NCBI RefSeq assembly: GCF_001425085.1
Contig: NZ_LMDN01000001.1
Coordinates: 342,206 to 406,205, forward strand
From: Leifsonia sp. Root4
GTDB lineage: Bacteria > Actinomycetota > Actinomycetes > Actinomycetales > Microbacteriaceae
Reading direction: 5' to 3'
Length of the DNA stretch: 64,000 nucleotides
The notes under the pieces were generated by a model. It was not told the DNA's origin and ran no database searches. It saw nothing but the letters and a program-made list of their open reading frames with translations. The position numbers were made by a program, and so were the translations under genes. This document shows, in pieces, positions 7,822 through 16,354 of this stretch. The first letter of the stretch is position 1. Each line of letters begins with the position of its first letter.

Positions 7822-9372
7822 ATGTCTGCCTCTCCGCTGCACCCGAGCTTCATCGCCGAACTCGATCGCGACCTCGTCGCCACCTCCGGAACGACGCGCG
7901 CCGTCACCGCCCCCTTCACCGGTGAGGTGCTCCACGAGCTGCCACACAGCAGCGTCTCCGATGTCTCCGACGCCTTCGCCCGCGCCAGGATGGCCCAGCT
8001 CGCCTGGGCCCGCGCCGGCTTCGCACACCGCCGCGCCGTGCTGCTGCAGGCGCACGACAATGTGCTCGAACGCCGCGAGGCGCTGCTGGACGTGCTGCAG
8101 TCCGAGACCGGCAAGACGCGCGGCCAGGCCTTCGAGGAGTTCTTCCAGGTGCTCAGCGTCACCCGCTACAACGCCCTGGCCGCACGGCCGGTGCTCCGCG
8201 GGGAGCGTCGCCGTAGCGGCATCCCGACCGTCGTCTCCACCCGCGTACGCTACAAGCCGAAGGGCGTCGCCGGTGTGATCACGCCGTGGAACTACCCGCT
8301 CAGCCTCGCCGCCATGGACGTCGTGCCCGCCCTCGCGGCAGGCTGCGGAGTCGTGCAGAAGGCCGACGACCAGGGCGCGCTCAGCGTCCTCGCCGTTCGC
8401 CAGGCGTTCATCGACGCCGGCGTTCCGCGTGCCCTCTGGGCCGTCGTCGCCGGTGACGGTGCCGAGATCGGCGGGGCCGTCACCGATGAGGCCGACTACA
8501 TCTGCTTCACCGGTTCGACGGCGACCGGCCGCGGCGTCGCAGAGAAGGCCGGCCGACGCCTCGTCGGCGCCTCCCTCGAGCTCGGCGGCAAGAACCCGCT
8601 GATCGTGCTGGACGACGTCGATCCTGAGAAGGCCGCAGCGGATGCCGCGTACGCCTGCTTCTCGTCGATGGGCCAGCTCTGCGTCTCCATCGAGCGGGTC
8701 TACGTCGAGCGCGGCATCGCCGAGCCGTTCATCGCGGCCTTCGCCGCGCGGGTGGGCAACCTCGTGCAGGGCGCGAACTTCGACTTCGGCAGCGACGTCG
8801 GTTCGCTCACAACGCCGGCGCAGCTCGCCCGCGTGCAGGAGCACGTGGCCGACGCAGTCGCCAAGGGCGCGACGATCGTCGCAGGCGGCAAGGCCCGCCC
8901 CGATCTCGGACCGCTGTTCTTCGAACCGACCGTGCTCAGCGGCGTCACGAGCGAGATGGCCTGCTTCGCCGGGGAGACCTTCGGCCCCGTCGTCGCGATC
9001 AGCGTCGTCGACAGCGAGGAGGAGGCGATCCTCGCCGCCAACGCCAGCGACTACGGCCTGAACGCCTCCGTGTTCAGCGGGTCGACCGCGCGCGGGCTGC
9101 GCCTGGCCCGCGCCATCGACGCCGGCAGCGTGAACGTGAACGAGGGCTACCGTGGGAGCTTCGGCTCGATCGACGCCCCGATGGGCGGCGTGAAGCAGTC
9201 CGGCGTCGGCCGCCGCAACGGCCGCGAGGGCCTGCTGCGCTTCGTCGAGCCCGTCACGATCTCGCATGCGACCGGGCTGGTCCAGCTGCCGCGCACCGGC
9301 GCGGAGTTCGCCGCCCTCAGCGGTGTGATGCTCGTGATGGCGGCCGTGCTCAAGGGCATCCGCCGCCGCTGA
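7822..9372 (+). CDS. gabD2: Succinate-semialdehyde dehydrogenase-type ALDH
   Basis: A 516-residue NAD(P)-dependent aldehyde dehydrogenase. It has the cofactor motif TGSTATGR, the general-base motif LELGGKNP (Glu253) and the nucleophile in GQLCVS (Cys287). The overall pattern, with GVAGVITPWNYPLS and the tail GSIDAPMGGVKQSGVGRRNG, fits actinobacterial succinate-semialdehyde dehydrogenase GabD2. The ATG at 7822 is preferred over 7813 because a TANNNT hexamer covers 7809-7814. It is divergent from the MFS/PLP-decarboxylase pair, so it may oxidise the aldehyde that pathway makes. Alternatively it may complete the GABA shunt with gabT at 16.4 kb. Confidence 0.85.
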   Translation: MSASPLHPSFIAELDRDLVATSGTTRAVTAPFTGEVLHELPHSSVSDVSDAFARARMAQLAWARAGFAHRRAVLLQAHDNVLERREALLDVLQSETGKTRGQAFEEFFQVLSVTRYNALAARPVLRGERRRSGIPTVVSTRVRYKPKGVAGVITPWNYPLSLAAMDVVPALAAGCGVVQKADDQGALSVLAVRQAFIDAGVPRALWAVVAGDGAEIGGAVTDEADYICFTGSTATGRGVAEKAGRRLVGASLELGGKNPLIVLDDVDPEKAAADAAYACFSSMGQLCVSIERVYVERGIAEPFIAAFAARVGNLVQGANFDFGSDVGSLTTPAQLARVQEHVADAVAKGATIVAGGKARPDLGPLFFEPTVLSGVTSEMACFAGETFGPVVAISVVDSEEEAILAANASDYGLNASVFSGSTARGLRLARAIDAGSVNVNEGYRGSFGSIDAPMGGVKQSGVGRRNGREGLLRFVEPVTISHATGLVQLPRTGAEFAALSGVMLVMAAVLKGIRRR

Positions 9373-9736
9373 CGTCACTCTGAGACTGCACCAGCATCGA
9401 TTGCGGTTGCTGAGTCTGCCTGAGTGGGGGCTGCCGCCTTTCGCGACGCTGCGCGTCGCGCACGCCGGCTTGAGGGAGCGCCAGCGACCGAAGCCCTGAG
9501 CGGTTCAGTGGACACACCCGCGCGGGACCCGGCGCTACCCGGTCACGCAGCGCGCTCGGCTTCGGTCGCGGCCTCGTTCCTCGGCTGCTCCCTCGAGCCA
9601 GCGTGAGTTTTCGCGGCGGCCTCGTTCCTCGGCTGCTCCCTCGAGCCAGCGTGAGCGGCCTCGTTCCTCGGCTGCTCCCTCGAGCCAGCGCGAGCATGCG
9701 CTGCACCCCTTCGAGGTGCGTCAGCCGACGAGTGCG
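9373..9736. repeat. Repeat-filled gap between convergent genes
   Basis: No gene is visible. The gap holds, in order: a minus-strand copy of the hairpin-plus-tail element (9426-9460), a degenerate half of the agccagcgtg element (9461-9503), and three copies of a 37-base unit beginning gcctcgttcctcggctgctc at 9571-9607, 9619-9655 and 9658-9694. The third copy differs by one base near its end. All are at the shared end of the dehydrogenase and rip1. Confidence 0.8.
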
Positions 9737-11068
9737 TCAGCCGAAGAGGTTGACCGGCTTCACGATGTCGGCGTAGACGAGCAGCGCGCTCATCCCGCCG
9801 AGCACGATCACGACGACCATGGTGAGCGGCATCAGCTTCGCCATGTCGACGGGGCCCGGGTCTGGCTTGCGGAACAGTTTCGCGAAGCCGCGGCGGATCG
9901 CCTCCCAGAGTGCGCCGGCGATGTGGCCGCCGTCCAGCGGCATCAGCGGCACGAGGTTGAAGACGAACAGCGCGATGTTGAGCGAGGCGAGCAGGCCGAC
10001 CATGCTGGCCACCTTGCTCTCGACGCTCAGGCTGTCGAGCGCGGCGATCTCACCGGCAACCCGGCCGACGCCGACGACGCTGATCGGGCCGTTCGGGTCG
10101 CGCTCCTCCGGCCCGAAGGCGGCGTTCGCGACATCGACCATGCGCTGCGGCAGGTTCAGGATGATGTGCGTAACGCCGGAGATGTTCTCGCCGACGGCGG
10201 GCAGAACGGCCGATGCCGGCTGCTGCACGAGCTCGCCGGCCGGCCCGATGCCGGCGAAGCCGACCTCGGTCGTGACGGTGGCGCCCGCGGCATCCGTGAC
10301 CGGCTTGCCCGCCTCATCGAACACGGGGCGCTCGGTCAGCAGCGGGGTGAGGGTGAGCGTCTTCTCGACGCCGTCGCGCTCGACCACGACGATGAGCGCC
10401 GTTCCGGCCGAGGCGCGGATGGTCTCCGTCGACTGCTCCCAGCTCGTGACCGGCGTGCCGTCGATGCTGACGAGGCGATCCCCTGGCAGCATGCCCGAGG
10501 CGGCGCCCGGTGCGGCCGGATCGTTCGGACCACACTCGGTGCTGCTCGAGCCGGCCGGTTGCACGCAGGAGGAGACGCTGCCGATCGTGGTGCTGGCCTG
10601 TGCGGAGCCGAAGCCCATGAGCAGCACGGCGAAGAGCACCACGGCGATGAGCAGGTTCATGAACGGCCCGCCGAACATGATGATGATGCGCTTCCACACC
10701 GGCAGCAGGTAGAACGCGCGGTGCTCCTCGCCCTCACCGATCGTGTCGGCGCTGGCCGAGCGGGCGTCCTGCGCGAGGCTGCTGAGGAAGCCGGTATTGG
10801 CGCTGCGCGCCTCGCCGCCGTCCTTGGCGGGCGGGAACATGCCGATCATCGAGATGTAGCCGCCGAAGGGGATCGCCTTCAGGCCGTACTCGGTCTCCCC
10901 CTTGCGCTTGGACCAGATCGTCGGCCCGAAGCCGATCATGTACTGGGTGACCTTGACGCCGAAGAGCTTGGCCGGCACGAGGTGACCGATTTCGTGCAGG
11001 GCGATCGACACGGCGAGGCCGATCGCCAAAATGGCGACGCCCAGAACGAAAAGAAGCACGGAATCCAC
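9737..11068 (-). CDS. rip1: Site-2 intramembrane metalloprotease (Rip1/RseP)
   Basis: A 443-residue M50 protease. The zinc motif HEIGH is at 25-29 in the first membrane helix, a PDZ domain lies in the middle (SGMLPGDRLVSIDGTPVTSW), and the second metal motif LDGG is at 378-381 in MPLDGGHIAG. Such enzymes cut membrane-bound anti-sigma factors and other single-span proteins inside the membrane. GTG 11068 is chosen because it begins immediately before the first helix and lies 6 bases after TACGCT. It is normally next to dxr and ispG in actinobacteria; here an unrelated epimerase gene separates it from dxr, and ispG does not follow. Confidence 0.9.
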   Translation of the reverse strand: MDSVLLFVLGVAILAIGLAVSIALHEIGHLVPAKLFGVKVTQYMIGFGPTIWSKRKGETEYGLKAIPFGGYISMIGMFPPAKDGGEARSANTGFLSSLAQDARSASADTIGEGEEHRAFYLLPVWKRIIIMFGGPFMNLLIAVVLFAVLLMGFGSAQASTTIGSVSSCVQPAGSSSTECGPNDPAAPGAASGMLPGDRLVSIDGTPVTSWEQSTETIRASAGTALIVVVERDGVEKTLTLTPLLTERPVFDEAGKPVTDAAGATVTTEVGFAGIGPAGELVQQPASAVLPAVGENISGVTHIILNLPQRMVDVANAAFGPEERDPNGPISVVGVGRVAGEIAALDSLSVESKVASMVGLLASLNIALFVFNLVPLMPLDGGHIAGALWEAIRRGFAKLFRKPDPGPVDMAKLMPLTMVVVIVLGGMSALLVYADIVKPVNLFG

Positions 11069-11074
11069 GTCGAC

Positions 11075-11080
11075 AGCGTA
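11075..11080 (-). promoter_or_regulatory. Leaderless-type -10 hexamer TACGCT
   Basis: On the minus strand TACGCT ends 6 bases before GTG 11068 and supports that start for rip1. Confidence 0.45.
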
Positions 11081-11223
11081 GCCCTCTCTCGCTGCGAGCC
11101 CGCTGATGTCAGGCTGCGTGCTGGCTGTGCTTTCCACGCCTCCGGATGCCGCGCGGGGCTGTGCGGCATCCGCGCGCTGTGCTTGGATGGCCATGCTCCG
11201 CGCGGGGCCAGGAGGAGGACGCA

Positions 11224-12135
11224 ATGTCACAGCAGCTGGTCGTCGGCGCCGGACTCATCGGAGGCGCGCTCGCACGCCTGCTCGTCGCGCGCGGAGACGA
11301 GGTCGTGCTCGCCACACGGAGCGGAACCGCACTGGCCGGCGCGCGTGCGATCACCCTCGATGCGGGCAACGCCGAGGACTTCGCGGCCGCGGCGAGAGGC
11401 GCCGCCACGATCTTCCTCTGCACCAACCCGCCGTACACGCGATGGCCGACGGAGTGGCCGCCCGTCTTCGCTGCGGCGATCGAGGCGGCGAAGCAGAGCG
11501 GGGCGGCACTTGTGATCATGGGCAACCTCTACGGCTATGGGGAGCCGGACGGCCCGATGACGGAGCACTCCCCCGAGCTCACCACCGAGACGAAGGGCCG
11601 TGTGCGCCTGGCCGGCTGGCACGCCGCCCTCGCCGCGCACGAGCGCGGCGACATCCGCGCCGTCGAGGTGCGCGCGAGCGACTACTTCGGCCCGGGCGCG
11701 ACGGGCACGGCACACCTCGGCGAGGCCTTCTTCCACGCCGCGCTGCGCTCGAAGAAGGCGATGGTCGTCGGTGACCCGGCGCTGCCACACAGCTGGAGCT
11801 ACCTTCCCGACATCGCCGCGACGCTGATCGCCGCGGCAGATTCGACCGAGTGGGGGCGCGTCTGGCATGTGCCGAGCGGCCAGGCGCTCCCCCGAACGGT
11901 GATCATGGATCAGTTGAACAGCTACCTCGGCGGCAGCGGGCGCGTGGCCGGCTACCCGCAGTGGCTGCTCCGCGGCCTCGCCGCGGTGAACCCGATGATG
12001 CGCGAGGTTGAGGCATCCAGCTACCAGTTCCGGATGCCGTTCGTCATCGACTCCGCCGAGACGGAACGCCTGCTCGGAGTGCACGCCACCCCATGGTTTG
12101 AGGCGCTGGCGACGACCGCCGACTCCTACCGCTGA
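11224..12135 (+). CDS. NAD-dependent epimerase/dehydratase family protein
   Basis: A 303-residue extended-SDR protein. The Rossmann glycine motif VVGAGLIGGALARLL begins at residue 6. The segment LVIMGNLYGYGEPDG contains the YG element, and the later KGRVRLAGWH lacks the usual YxxxK in its normal place, so a reductase or NmrA-like role is possible. A strong Shine-Dalgarno (ggaggagga) precedes ATG 11224. It lies on the opposite strand between dxr and rip1, genes that are normally adjacent, and ends 13 bases from dxr. The substrate is unknown. Confidence 0.75.
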   Translation: MSQQLVVGAGLIGGALARLLVARGDEVVLATRSGTALAGARAITLDAGNAEDFAAAARGAATIFLCTNPPYTRWPTEWPPVFAAAIEAAKQSGAALVIMGNLYGYGEPDGPMTEHSPELTTETKGRVRLAGWHAALAAHERGDIRAVEVRASDYFGPGATGTAHLGEAFFHAALRSKKAMVVGDPALPHSWSYLPDIAATLIAAADSTEWGRVWHVPSGQALPRTVIMDQLNSYLGGSGRVAGYPQWLLRGLAAVNPMMREVEASSYQFRMPFVIDSAETERLLGVHATPWFEALATTADSYR

Positions 12136-12148
12136 ACGCGCAACCCGC

Positions 12149-13231
12149 TCAGCGCGCGGCGATCAGCTTGTCTGCCGCGGCGCGGGCCCACAGCTCGGCC
12201 GCGGCCAGCGACTCCCGGCTGAGCTCGCCGACGGCCTCGTGGCTGTCGACGACCATGCGCACCGTCTCGACGATGTCGGTGAAGCGGATGGCGCCGGCGT
12301 GGAATGCCTGAACGGCCTGCTCGTTCGCCGCGTTGAAGACGGCCGGGTAGCTGGAGCCGGCCCGTCCGACATGCTTCGCGAGCGCGACGGCCGGGAACAC
12401 GGTGTCGTCGAGGGGTTCGAAGGTCCAGCTCTGCGCGGTCGTCCAGTCGATCGGTCGGCCGACGCCGCCAACCCGGTTCGGCCAGTCCAGCCCGAGCGAG
12501 ATGGGCAGCTTCATGTCTGGCGGCGAGGCCTGGGCGATCGTCGACCCGTCGACGAATTCCACCATGGAGTGCACGATCGACTGCGGGTGCACGACAACGT
12601 CGATGCGCTCGTAGGGCACGTCGAAGAGCAGGTGAGCCTCGATGACCTCGAGCCCCTTGTTCACGAGCGTGGCCGAGTTGGTCGTGACGACGAGCCCCAT
12701 GTCCCACGTCGGGTGGGCGAGAGCCTCGGCCGGGGTGACGCCGGCCAGTGATTCGGCACTGCGCCCACGGAAGGGGCCACCGGATGCCGTGACGACGAGT
12801 CTGCGCACCTCGGAGGCCCTGCCGGCTAGGAGCGCCTGTGCCAGCGCGGAGTGCTCGGAGTCGACGGGGACGATCTGACCCGGCTTCGCGATGCCGGTGA
12901 CCAGCTCGCCACCGACGATGAGCGATTCCTTATTGGCCAGGGCCAAGGTGCGGCCGGTCTCCAGGGCGGCGAGCGTCGGCCCGAGGCCGACGGAGCCGGT
13001 GATGCCGTTCAGCACCACATCCGCGTCGACGCTGCGCACGAGCGCCTCGGCATCCACGGCACCGAGCGCCGTGTCGTCGACGAAGAACTCGGCGGCCTGC
13101 GCCGCGAGCATGTCGGCGTTGCTGCCGGCGGCGAGACCGACCACCTCGAAACGCTCGGGGTTCGCCCGAATCACGTCGAGGGCCTGCGTTCCAATGGAAC
13201 CTGTCGAACCGAGAATGATCACCTTGCGCAC
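12149..13231 (-). CDS. dxr: 1-deoxy-D-xylulose 5-phosphate reductoisomerase
   Basis: A 360-residue protein, close to the family's usual length. It starts with the NADPH motif [12 protein letters not shown] and contains [11 protein letters not shown] and the catalytic loop [11 protein letters not shown] followed by [10 protein letters not shown], all diagnostic for Dxr (IspC). The enzyme makes 2-C-methyl-D-erythritol 4-phosphate, the first committed step of the MEP isoprenoid pathway, using NADPH and a divalent metal. The start is GTG 13231, 6 bases after a TANNNT hexamer. Confidence 0.95.
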   Translation of the reverse strand: MRKVIILGSTGSIGTQALDVIRANPERFEVVGLAAGSNADMLAAQAAEFFVDDTALGAVDAEALVRSVDADVVLNGITGSVGLGPTLAALETGRTLALANKESLIVGGELVTGIAKPGQIVPVDSEHSALAQALLAGRASEVRRLVVTASGGPFRGRSAESLAGVTPAEALAHPTWDMGLVVTTNSATLVNKGLEVIEAHLLFDVPYERIDVVVHPQSIVHSMVEFVDGSTIAQASPPDMKLPISLGLDWPNRVGGVGRPIDWTTAQSWTFEPLDDTVFPAVALAKHVGRAGSSYPAVFNAANEQAVQAFHAGAIRFTDIVETVRMVVDSHEAVGELSRESLAAAELWARAAADKLIAAR

Positions 13232-13237
13232 GCCATC

Positions 13238-13243
13238 AGCCTA
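13238..13243 (-). promoter_or_regulatory. Leaderless-type -10 hexamer TAGGCT
   Basis: On the minus strand TAGGCT ends 6 bases before the dxr GTG at 13231. Confidence 0.5.
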
Positions 13244-13361
13244 CGGCGAGCGAGGGCGAAGGGCACCCAGGGCAGACGGAGTCGGCCGGAGCGGCCAGCG
13301 AGCTCCTCGACACTGTGCACATCCGACAAGACAAATGCCGACATCGGCATATGAATGCGCG

Positions 13362-13367
13362 TACTGT
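13362..13367 (+). promoter_or_regulatory. Leaderless-type -10 hexamer TACTGT
   Basis: TACTGT ends 6 bases before GTG 13374 and supports that start for the acyltransferase, whose frame stays open far upstream. Confidence 0.5.
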
Positions 13368-13373
13368 CGTCGA

Positions 13374-14168
13374 GTGACCGAAGCAGCTGAACCCGCCGTG
13401 CCCGCGACCGACAATGACGTCGCAGATGACGCCGTCGCCGCGACCAAATCGCCCGGTCTCGTCTACCTCGTCGGCCGCGGACTCATCGGAGTGGTCGCCA
13501 AGACGATCTTCCGCCCCACCATCACCGGGCGCGAGAATGTGCCGAAGACCGGCCCCGTCATCCTGGCCAGCAATCACCTGTCATTCATCGACAGCATCGT
13601 CATCCCCATCTCCGCCCCGCGTCGCGTGCAGTTCCTCGCCAAGTCGCACTACTTCACCGGCACCGGCTTCAAGGGCTGGGTGTCGCGCACCTTCTTCACC
13701 TCCATCGGCGCCGTGAGCGTCGAACGCGGCGTCGGCCAGGCCGCGCAGGCCGCGCTCGACCAGGGCAAGAAGATCCTCGAGGGCGGCAACGCCTTCGCCC
13801 TCTACCCGGAGGGCACCCGCTCGATCGACGGGCGCCTGTACCGCGGCCGCACCGGGATCGCCTGGCTCGCCCTCACGACCGGCGCGACCGTTGTGCCGGT
13901 CGGCTTGATCGGCACGGAGGAGATCCTGCCGATCGGTGCCAAGCTGCCGCGCGTGCGCAAGGTCACCGTCAAGTTCGGCGAGCCGCTCGACCTCGCCCAC
14001 TACGGTGCGGCCAGCTCCGGCAAGGCCAGACGCCAGGCCACCGACGAGATCATGGCCGCCATCCACGCGCTCACCGGCCAGGAGCTCGCCGGTCAGTACA
14101 ACGAGGCCCCGCCGTCTGGCACGCTCCACAAGATCGCCGACAAGGTGTTCCCGAAGGAACGCCTGTAG
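13374..14168 (+). CDS. 1-acylglycerol-3-phosphate O-acyltransferase family
   Basis: A 264-residue PlsC-type acyltransferase. The catalytic HX4D motif is HLSFID (His68, Asp73) and the substrate motif EGTR is at 146-149. These enzymes acylate lysophosphatidate or other lyso-lipids at the membrane. A short variable N-terminus (about 25 residues) precedes the domain. The frame is open upstream, but GTG 13374 is the first plausible start and carries a leaderless promoter signature. The acyl acceptor is not determined by sequence. Confidence 0.88.
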   Translation: MTEAAEPAVPATDNDVADDAVAATKSPGLVYLVGRGLIGVVAKTIFRPTITGRENVPKTGPVILASNHLSFIDSIVIPISAPRRVQFLAKSHYFTGTGFKGWVSRTFFTSIGAVSVERGVGQAAQAALDQGKKILEGGNAFALYPEGTRSIDGRLYRGRTGIAWLALTTGATVVPVGLIGTEEILPIGAKLPRVRKVTVKFGEPLDLAHYGAASSGKARRQATDEIMAAIHALTGQELAGQYNEAPPSGTLHKIADKVFPKERL

Positions 14169-14211
14169 CCGGCGCACCCGCGGGGGTCAGCACTTTGTGA
14201 GGACGAGCCGC

Positions 14212-14217
14212 TAGGGT
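14212..14217 (+). promoter_or_regulatory. Leaderless-type -10 hexamer TAGGGT
   Basis: TAGGGT ends 8 bases before ATG 14226, leaving at most a one- or two-base leader for the secreted-protein gene. Confidence 0.4.
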
Positions 14218-14225
14218 CGAGCCTG

Positions 14226-15284
14226 ATGACTTCTCGACGGCACCTCAGCCCGCGTCCACAGCACGGGGCGAGTGGGTCACGCCAGGGGCGGATGTCGCGG
14301 CTCGGCGTCGCGCTGCTCGCCGCCCTCACCGTGGTGCTGCTCAGCGCGACCGGCACGATCGCCGCCCAGGCCGGGCAGCCGCACTCCGTTGCCGCGGCGA
14401 GCGCGGCAACGGCGGCCGCGAGCACCGCGGACGGCGCCGTCGCGTCATCCGGAATCGCGGTTCCCGGCATCGCGGCAGCCGATGCCTTCGTTCCCCGGGT
14501 CTACGGCGAGTTCGATCCCGGGCTCATCATCAGCGACGCGAACTTCTACGACAGCCTCTCGATGACCGAGGCCGAGATCCAGGACTTCCTCGAGCAACAG
14601 AAGTGCGCGCCGAAGGACGGCGTGCTGTGCCTCGCCGACTTCCGCCAGACGACGACGTCGCAGCCGGCAGAGGGCGGCCAGCACTGCGCCGCATACGAGG
14701 GAGCGCGCCGGGAGCCGGCCAGCCGGATCCTGGCGAAGGTCGCCGCCGCCTGCGGCATCAGCCCCCGCACACTGCTGGTGCTGCTGCAGAAGGAGCAGTC
14801 GCTGCTGACGCGGCCGAGCGCGTACGGCTACGAACGGGCGATGGGCTACGCCTGCCCGGACACCGCGGACTGCGACGCGCAGTACTTCGGCTTCTTCAAC
14901 CAGGTCTACAACGCGGCCTGGCAGATGCGGCAGTACACCGAACAGCCGGATCGGCAGTACAAGATCGGCGCGGTTCCCGTGCAGTACCACCCCAACGCCG
15001 CGTGCGGGGCCTCGACGGTGCGCATTGAGAACCAGGCGACCGCGAACCTCTACAACTACACGCCGTATCAGCCCAACCCCGCTGCGACCGGCGACCTCGC
15101 CGGTGAGGGCGACGAGTGCTCGACGCACGGCAACCTGAACTTCTGGCTGCTCTACTCGAAGTGGTTCGGCGATCCGCAGACCGTGCCGTTCCCGGCGTTC
15201 TTCGGCGCGTGCACCAACCTCGTCGGTGGCCACGGCTGCGGCGTTCCCCGCTGGCCGCTGGCCCCGCTGCCCGCGCTCAGCTAG
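14226..15284 (+). CDS. Secreted hemagglutinin-like protein, unknown function
   Basis: A 352-residue protein with an N-terminal signal (basic start, hydrophobic SRLGVALLAALTVVLLSATG at about 24-43) and an Ala/Ser-rich linker. The mature domain (about 90-330) contains LLVLLQKEQSLL, AMGYACPDTADC, FGFFNQVYNAAWQM and LYNYTPYQPNPAA. I associate this set with actinobacterial exported proteins often named hemagglutinin-related. The KEQSL helix with an invariant-looking Glu resembles a lysozyme-fold active-site helix, so a peptidoglycan-acting role is possible but speculative. There are several Cys, mostly in pairs, consistent with an extracellular protein. Confidence 0.75.
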   Translation: MTSRRHLSPRPQHGASGSRQGRMSRLGVALLAALTVVLLSATGTIAAQAGQPHSVAAASAATAAASTADGAVASSGIAVPGIAAADAFVPRVYGEFDPGLIISDANFYDSLSMTEAEIQDFLEQQKCAPKDGVLCLADFRQTTTSQPAEGGQHCAAYEGARREPASRILAKVAAACGISPRTLLVLLQKEQSLLTRPSAYGYERAMGYACPDTADCDAQYFGFFNQVYNAAWQMRQYTEQPDRQYKIGAVPVQYHPNAACGASTVRIENQATANLYNYTPYQPNPAATGDLAGEGDECSTHGNLNFWLLYSKWFGDPQTVPFPAFFGACTNLVGGHGCGVPRWPLAPLPALS

Positions 15285-15834
15285 GTCACCCACGCTGGCG
15301 TGCGCACCCGCGCCGGCGTACGACAACTCACGCTGGCTCGAGGGAGCAGCCGAGGAACGAGGCAGCCCCGAAGCCGAGTGCCGCCGCGACGCAGGCGCGG
15401 ATGCCGGTGCGCCAGTCTCCGCGGGTCCGCTCAGGGCTTCGCGTGCGTCGCTGCTCCTTCGTCGCGGCGCCGCTCGCTCAAGCCAGCGTGCGGGAAGGCG
15501 CGCACCGAACGGGTGCCTCTGCACAGTGCGAGCCCCCGCGACGGTGCGCACGCCCCCGCTCGACGGCGAGCGTCGCGCGGCACGACCACCCACGCCATCC
15601 TGAGGGTGCAAAAGCCCACGCCGGCTGAGGGAGCAGCCGAGGAACGAGGCAGCCCCGAACCCGAGTGCCACCGCGAACACAGGCGCCGCGGATGCCGGGG
15701 CAACGGTCTCCGCGGGTCCGCTCAGGGCTTCGCGTGCGTCGCTGCTCCTTCGTCGCGGCGCCGCTCGCTCAAGCCAGCGTGCGGGAAGGCGCGAAGCGGA
15801 GCGCGAAGCGGAGCGCGAAGCGGAGCGCGGAGCG
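15285..15834. repeat. Duplicated inverted-repeat element and 12-base tandem array
   Basis: This 550-base gap between convergent genes carries no gene. It contains two copies of a composite element, 15329-15490 and 15617-15781. Each starts cacgctggct (second copy cacgccggct) and ends agccagcgtg, so the ends form inverted repeats. A stretch of 88 bases inside (15415-15502 and 15706-15793) is nearly identical between copies. It ends with three perfect copies of gcgcgaagcgga (15789-15824) plus a partial one that runs into the osmC stop codon. Confidence 0.85.
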
Positions 15835-16305
15835 CTAGGCCGCGACGGTGTCGGGTTCGTGTCCGACCGGGAAGTTGACGGAGTTGGCGATGAAGCAGAG
15901 GGCAGCCGCCTCGGCGTGCAGCGAGTTCGCGAGCTCGATCTGCGCGGCATCCGCCACGAGCACCCGCGGCCGGAGCGTCGCCGAGGTGAAACGGCCGGCG
16001 CCTGACGCCTCCGAGTGCATGGTGCCGACGGCATCGTCGCTGTAGGCCAGCACGACAACCCCGTGACGCACGGCGACGTGCAGGTACGAGAGCATGTGGC
16101 ACTGACTGAGGGCGGCGAGCAGCATCTCCTCCGGGTTCCAGCGCTCGCGATCCCCGTGGAAGGTGCGGTCGGCCGAACCGGCGATGGGGTGTTTGCCCTC
16201 CGCGCTCACCTCGTGCTGGCGACCGTATTCGCGGTAGGCGCTCGTGCCGGTTCCGCGGTTGCCCTGCCACTCGACGCGCACCGCATAGTTGTGTTCGTTG
16301 TGCAC
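15835..16305 (-). CDS. OsmC family peroxiredoxin-like protein
   Basis: A 156-residue protein with the two Cys of OsmC/Ohr proteins, in SQCHM and ALCFIANSVNFPV, and the motif NPEEMLLAALS before the first. Family members reduce organic or fatty-acid hydroperoxides in the cytosol using the Cys pair. The start is GTG 16305, with aaggag six to seven bases upstream; the frame runs on upstream into the gabT gene but without similarity to the family. It is divergent from gabT. Its 3' end is directly followed by a 12-base tandem repeat. Confidence 0.88.
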   Translation of the reverse strand: MHNEHNYAVRVEWQGNRGTGTSAYREYGRQHEVSAEGKHPIAGSADRTFHGDRERWNPEEMLLAALSQCHMLSYLHVAVRHGVVVLAYSDDAVGTMHSEASGAGRFTSATLRPRVLVADAAQIELANSLHAEAAALCFIANSVNFPVGHEPDTVAA

Positions 16306-16354
16306 CGTTTGCTCCTTCGTGCCCGCAAGGCCTCGCGATAAGCTGAACACCATC

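Noticed and set aside
6412-9378. 988-codon open frame on the minus strand
   Set aside because: It is antisense to the aldehyde dehydrogenase and overlaps the MFS gene in another frame; the product is Arg/Gly/Asp-biased and matches no family, as expected for GC-rich shadow frames.
9350-9706. 118-codon frame on the minus strand with repeated LARGSSRGTRP
   Set aside because: It is a translation of the tandem 37-base DNA repeat, not a gene.
15285-15834. Insertion sequence
   Set aside because: No transposase frame and no clear target duplication were found; it is only described as a repeat element.
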